DNA of 64,000 nt from a virus. Shown here in pieces: positions 60,523 to 64,000 of this stretch (positions are counted from its first letter, which is position 1; each line of letters begins with the position of its first letter). Under the pieces are notes generated by a model. That model made no database searches. It was not told the DNA's origin and saw nothing but the letters and a program-made list of their open reading frames with translations. The stretch spans positions 1-64,000 of the IMG/VR virus record IMGVR_UViG_3300002835_000169; one strand, 5' to 3'. The position numbers and the translations under genes are program-made.

Positions 60523-61209
60523 TTATGGTTGTCTAGGTCCTGTATGCTTTGTTATTTCCCAAAAGAAAGGGCATGTAAAACGTAAGCCGCTTTTTACCTC
60601 AGTAACCCCATGGATGTAGTTTTTGTCACCTGGGAAGAAGTAAGCAGCGCCTTTTTTAGGCTTAAACTGCACACCCTGTAGTGGGAAATACAGCTCTCCG
60701 CCCTCATAGTCATCATTTAAATAAAACAAACTTGATAGGTCATAGTTTGGAAAGTCGTTAGGTGTTCCAGCGTCGGGGCCCTCGTGGAGCTCTTTATCAG
60801 CGTGTGGTTTTTGAAACTGCCCAGGAAGCCATTTAACAATAGTTGTCCCAGTTGGTATAACTTCTACCTGGTAGAACTCTTCAATAATTGGTCGTAGTCT
60901 TTGAAATAGCCCAGCAATTACTGGAGATATCTTTGGGTCATTTTTATCTAAAGTTGGCTGAGTTGCGACTCGGTCTTTCCAATAATCTGAGTCGTAGGTA
61001 ACGGTCCCATTCTCATTTGTATGGCTTTCCGTAACATCCCAAATTGTTAAAGACTTAGCAGCTTTTTCTAAGAACTCTATCTCTTCTTGGGTCATGAAGT
61101 TTTCTAGCTCAACAATCATGTCTTTGCTATCCCCAAACCAGCCTGATGGAGTTATAGATGGGGTTCTTTTTACTACGGTATACGAATCTTTGTTTTGTTC
61201 CATGCTCAT
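60523..61209 (-). CDS. 2OG-Fe(II) oxygenase 4
   Basis: 228 residues. PHADKELHEGPDAG (HxD), FYLNDDYEGGELYFP and IHGVTEVKSGLRFTCPF (His, Arg) give a full set. N-terminal MIVELENFMTQEEIEFLEKA is the usual start. Start overlaps the stop of the next upstream gene (ATGA). Confidence 0.87.
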   Translation of the reverse strand: MSMEQNKDSYTVVKRTPSITPSGWFGDSKDMIVELENFMTQEEIEFLEKAAKSLTIWDVTESHTNENGTVTYDSDYWKDRVATQPTLDKNDPKISPVIAGLFQRLRPIIEEFYQVEVIPTGTTIVKWLPGQFQKPHADKELHEGPDAGTPNDFPNYDLSSLFYLNDDYEGGELYFPLQGVQFKPKKGAAYFFPGDKNYIHGVTEVKSGLRFTCPFFWEITKHTGPRQP

Positions 61210-61922
61210 AGTGTATCCCTTTTCGTTTTATCTATTACCCCTAATTTTAGGGTCTTTACTTCATGAGAGCCTAGGCTTTCTTCTCTTTCGTTTACAGCGT
61301 CTCTGTACCAATCTGTCCATTTTCCAGAAGAGTTTACTTTTTGTGCAGCCTCTCCGTAAGAAATGTTTGCATTTAATCGTTTGCTACCTGGGTCTTGGTA
61401 CTCAACAACCTCAATGTTTGTTCCATTTAACTTTGACAAAGATATTGGGATAATTGTGGCAACTGGGGTTCCAGCCTTAATAACTACCCTTTTATTTGCA
61501 ATCTTTGCCTTGATAGCTAAAGGCAAAGGGTTGTCGTAAAAAGATGTGCTGATTAGGGACGACATAGTTTCAAACTCATCACTAAAATAATTTACTGGGT
61601 TAATAGTAAAGATACTGACATCTTCATCTGTCCTAAAAACCAGTCCCGTGTTTAAGCTTATAGAGGATTGACCTCTACCAGAGTAAGCCCCTTCTGGACT
61701 AAACACTTGGACACGGTCTGGTGTTTGGTCGTTTATTCCATCCCAAATAAACTCAATGTCCTGTAAGCACGATAAACTCCAGCCAATTACATTTGACTGG
61801 GTTACTGGAAAACACCTGTAAGCGTGATTCTCTGACGTTGCATCCATCCAGTCTCTTTTAATGGGCATAGGTTGGACATCAAAGAGAGCCCCGTGTGTTT
61901 TTTCAACTGAGATGTTGAACAT
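61206..61922 (-). CDS. DUF6065-like protein A
   Basis: 238 residues. HAYRCFPVTQSNVIGWSLSC and FIWDG with later FRTDEDVSIFTINPVNYF and AGTPVATIIPI recall the DUF6065-type beta proteins that occur next to 2OG oxygenases in phages and marine bacteria. Its neighbour at 62588 has the same plan, so they are likely paralogs. Possibly the substrate-binding or cupin-like partner of the oxygenases. Confidence 0.6.
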   Translation of the reverse strand: MFNISVEKTHGALFDVQPMPIKRDWMDATSENHAYRCFPVTQSNVIGWSLSCLQDIEFIWDGINDQTPDRVQVFSPEGAYSGRGQSSISLNTGLVFRTDEDVSIFTINPVNYFSDEFETMSSLISTSFYDNPLPLAIKAKIANKRVVIKAGTPVATIIPISLSKLNGTNIEVVEYQDPGSKRLNANISYGEAAQKVNSSGKWTDWYRDAVNEREESLGSHEVKTLKLGVIDKTKRDTL

Positions 61923-62578
61923 TAATCTGATTCTGCGCTATACATCTCTGGAGTATGAAACTTTTTGCTGTAGTCAAGCATTGTCACAATAGAGTATTTG
62001 ACGCCAGAAGTCACTGGCATTGCTTGATGTGGGTACATAAAATTTGATGGAAAAATAAACAGGTCCCCAGCATCTGCTTTAACCTTTAAGTTCTGTAACC
62101 TAAAGTAAAGCTCGCCACCTTCGTAATCATCGTTTGGATACCCAACTAAAGAAACTGTACAGTTGTAAGAAAATCCATGGTCATGGTGCTCCATAAAGTG
62201 TTGTCCTGGACCATACTTAATGAAGTTGAATGCTTCCCAATACTTTAAATTGTTAATGTTGTACATTCTGCAGTAGTCTTCAACCGCAGGTAACTTAACG
62301 TCATACAAATCTTGCCACAAAGCTTGAAGATTTAAGCTGACCTGACTCTTGTCATTTTCTATATCAGTCTTCTTAAATTTAAAGTCGTTGCAGTCTCTGT
62401 ACTCTGGCATAAGCTGCCTATACCCAACGTACGCTGGTTGCCAAGCATACCCAGTCATATCTCCTTCTGGCTTAAGGTTTGCTTCAATTCTACCTATAAC
62501 ATCAATGTCTTTATTGATGACGCCCTTATAGCAAAAGATGCCACTACCTAAATCAACTTTTTCTGTCCATGTTTGCAT
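61922..62578 (-). CDS. 2OG-Fe(II) oxygenase 5
   Basis: 218 residues. EHHDHGFSYNCTVSLVGY gives HxD, PNDDYEGGELYF is the central strand, and PHQAMPVTSGVKYSIVTML has distal His with Lys in place of Arg. It closely resembles oxygenase 6, so it is a second member of the Lys subtype. Overlaps DUF6065-like protein A by one base. Confidence 0.85.
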   Translation of the reverse strand: MQTWTEKVDLGSGIFCYKGVINKDIDVIGRIEANLKPEGDMTGYAWQPAYVGYRQLMPEYRDCNDFKFKKTDIENDKSQVSLNLQALWQDLYDVKLPAVEDYCRMYNINNLKYWEAFNFIKYGPGQHFMEHHDHGFSYNCTVSLVGYPNDDYEGGELYFRLQNLKVKADAGDLFIFPSNFMYPHQAMPVTSGVKYSIVTMLDYSKKFHTPEMYSAESD

Positions 62579-62587
62579 TGCATTCTC

Positions 62588-63355
62588 CTATTTGTAGTCT
62601 CGTTTTGACCAAACTTTGGTTTGGTATACGCCGCCATCAGGCTGACGGTAAAATTGCATGTTCTTTACTAATTTATCATACATTGTAGATTGGTCTGGAA
62701 TGTCTATTTTGTGTTCCCAGTTTTCTCGTTTAAACGGGAGAACCTGCATATACGGAGTTCCTTCTGGGATGGTACCTTCCCAACCTTCTGGAAGAAAGAA
62801 TGGAAAAGTTCCAAGTAAGTGAAGCTTGTCTGAGTCTACAACGCCAGTAGTGTTTAGGAACGGTAAGTCAAACCTATTCATTGGTGTCATAAACAGTGCG
62901 CTGTATCCCTCTGGAAGTTCTAGTCCCCAAGGAGAGCTCCAAGCAAAATGAGTTTGATAGTATCCTTTTGGATGCTCAAACTGTGGCATTGGGGGCCTTT
63001 GGGTACAGAAGTCTTGGTACTTAGGGTTATTGATTTTTACATCTATGATTCCTTGAGTATTTTTATAGAAAGTTAAATCGCACGGTGTTTTAAAGATGTA
63101 CCCAGTTGTAAAGGCGTCCATAATAGCTGGGCACGCTTTCCATGTAGGAATTTTTCCATAATCATCTGTTGTACCCTCTTTAGGAAATGGGCAAATTTCT
63201 TTTGGAGCTTTGTAATATTCTCCGTTTGGCATTTTTGCAAATCTGTCTGCATTTTTATACCAGGCAGGCATTTGCGTCTGTGTCGGTACTGGAACAGAGA
63301 TATGCTTTTTATCTATCCACGGCCTAAATGACCTAAATATGGCTACTAAAGCCAT
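62588..63355 (-). CDS. DUF6065-like protein B
   Basis: 255 residues. MPAWYKNADRF, ACPAIMDAFTTGYIFKTPCDL, FAWSSPWGLELPEGYSALF and PEGTPYMQVLPF match the order of segments in DUF6065-like protein A, though identity is low. It lies between two oxygenases of the Lys subtype and overlaps the sixth at 63355. No catalytic motif. Confidence 0.6.
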   Translation of the reverse strand: MALVAIFRSFRPWIDKKHISVPVPTQTQMPAWYKNADRFAKMPNGEYYKAPKEICPFPKEGTTDDYGKIPTWKACPAIMDAFTTGYIFKTPCDLTFYKNTQGIIDVKINNPKYQDFCTQRPPMPQFEHPKGYYQTHFAWSSPWGLELPEGYSALFMTPMNRFDLPFLNTTGVVDSDKLHLLGTFPFFLPEGWEGTIPEGTPYMQVLPFKRENWEHKIDIPDQSTMYDKLVKNMQFYRQPDGGVYQTKVWSKRDYK

Positions 63356-64000
63356 TACTTGTGCCCTAACTCGTTAATGTCTGTCATCACAACAACGCAA
63401 TATTTTGTACCTGAAACCATCGGCAGAGAAGCGTGCTCATAAATATAGTTTGATGGGAATACTGCAATGTCCCCTACTTTTGGCTTATAAACTAAGTTAT
63501 CAAGTCTTGGGAACTTAAGGTCTCCACCTTCATAATCATCATTAATATAAATAACCGCAGATACTGTGCAGTTGTATGCAGGACCGTGGTCTGCGTGAAT
63601 GTTGAAGTGAGTCCCTGCCCCCTCATACTTTACAAAGTTAAAAGCTTCGTAATATACGACGTTAATACCCCAATACCTAGCATAGTCGTCTATACAGTAC
63701 TTAAGCTTTTGGTATATCTCCTCATGCAAGTCTATAAGTTCAGCGTTTGACTCATCTCTTGGCCCAAGGTTCTCCTGCTTATACTTAAAATCTACACAGT
63801 CTCTTGCCCGCTTAACTGGGACAGCAGATTGTGTAACTTGCGCCTCTGACCACTTATATTTGTTGCCTGATGATAGATTGGACTCAAGAGTGTTAATGTA
63901 TCTTGCGGCATCTTCACGTGAGAAAGTGTTTTGGTAGAGGTGTAGTCCCAAACCTAAATTTTTAACACTTACTTTATCGTCTAGAGCTCTTTCAGGAACT
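63355..64000 (-). CDS. 2OG-Fe(II) oxygenase 6 (5-prime end probably beyond window)
   Basis: HADHGPAYNCTVSAVIYINDD (split here by length) gives HxD, and EHASLPMVSGTKYCVVVMTD gives the distal His and Lys. The frame stays open to the right edge: TTG 63951 is the first in-window start, but the upstream KVSVKNLGLGLHLYQ aligns with KVDLGSGIFCYKG in oxygenase 5, so the real start likely lies outside. At least 215 residues of open frame are present. Confidence 0.75.
   Translation of the reverse strand, partial: VPERALDDKVSVKNLGLGLHLYQNTFSREDAARYINTLESNLSSGNKYKWSEAQVTQSAVPVKRARDCVDFKYKQENLGPRDESNAELIDLHEEIYQKLKYCIDDYARYWGINVVYYEAFNFVKYEGAGTHFNIHADHGPAYNCTVSAVIYINDDYEGGDLKFPRLDNLVYKPKVGDIAVFPSNYIYEHASLPMVSGTKYCVVVMTDINELGHK

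Noticed and set aside
57537-63951. The oxygenase series as an assembly or recent tandem duplication
   Set aside because: The six proteins differ strongly outside the core motifs, in length, in extensions and in the Arg/Lys 2OG residue.
1-64000. tRNA genes, CRISPR arrays or insertion sequences
   Set aside because: No cloverleaf with a GGTTCGA-type T arm, no spaced direct repeats and no transposase were found by eye.

Overview
The window is a contiguous piece of the genome of a tailed bacteriophage with a contractile tail. It carries a tail sheath, tail tube, baseplate J/gp25/spike proteins, a tape measure with two cell-wall-degrading domains, and a complete replication module. A WhiB-like regulator, a SpoVS-like protein and a tyrosine integrase with an internal Cys-x-Cys motif familiar from actinobacterial phages point to an actinobacterial host. 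The moderately AT-rich composition, a class II (B12-dependent) ribonucleotide reductase and many 2-oxoglutarate/Fe(II) oxygenases fit an aquatic phage, plausibly of low-GC freshwater actinobacteria. The host assignment is inference. Terminase, portal and major capsid genes were not recognised and probably lie beyond the right end.

Layout. From 1 to about 7.4 kb genes run on the plus strand: a tight operon of small unknown early proteins (3-4112), an HNH-type zinc protein (about 4096-4689), a strong terminator, then integrase and a secreted or membrane-anchored lysozyme (4770-6664), then two short genes each bracketed by terminators (6789-7382). A bidirectional terminator near 7.4 kb separates this from one long minus-strand array that fills the rest. 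Reading that array in transcription order (from 64 kb down): six 2OG-Fe(II) oxygenases mixed with two related unknown proteins, a glutathione-peroxidase-like protein, an SDR and a GT32 glycosyltransferase (64-56.2 kb); a large Fn3/cysteine-rich adhesin-like protein (56.1-53.3 kb); small connector and basic/acidic proteins (53.2-50.9 kb); a terminator; tail genes in canonical order (50.7-34.8 kb); a possible holin; DNA replication, recombination and nucleotide genes (34.5-18.3 kb); a run of small unknown proteins (18.3-12.7 kb); and a nucleotidyltransferase, HAD-like, TGT-like and RNR block ending at 7.4 kb.

How it works together. The DnaB-like helicase, primase, loader, family A polymerase, SSB-like protein, RecA, SNF2-type helicase, Cas4-like nuclease and RuvC-like resolvase make a largely self-sufficient replication/recombination set, fed by the RNR and a dNMP kinase. 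The tail genes build a myovirus particle. The oxygenase/glycosyltransferase cassette next to the cysteine-rich adhesin could be a modification system for virion or host surface molecules; this is the most unusual feature and remains a hypothesis.

Notable anomalies found by reading frames directly: a probable +1 frameshift producing a long tail-assembly chaperone just before the tape measure; a cysteine-rich leader peptide joined to its gene only if one A of an A6 run is skipped; two genes with no canonical start codon (an HNH protein and a HAD-like protein); a TGT-like protein whose expected acidic residues look replaced; a Ser-Lys-Ser repeat inside the integrase with a stray copy after the lysozyme gene; and several tiny zinc-ribbon genes (29-54 residues) in junctions. 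No tRNA, CRISPR array or insertion sequence was seen, and no stretch over 300 bases lacks a gene.
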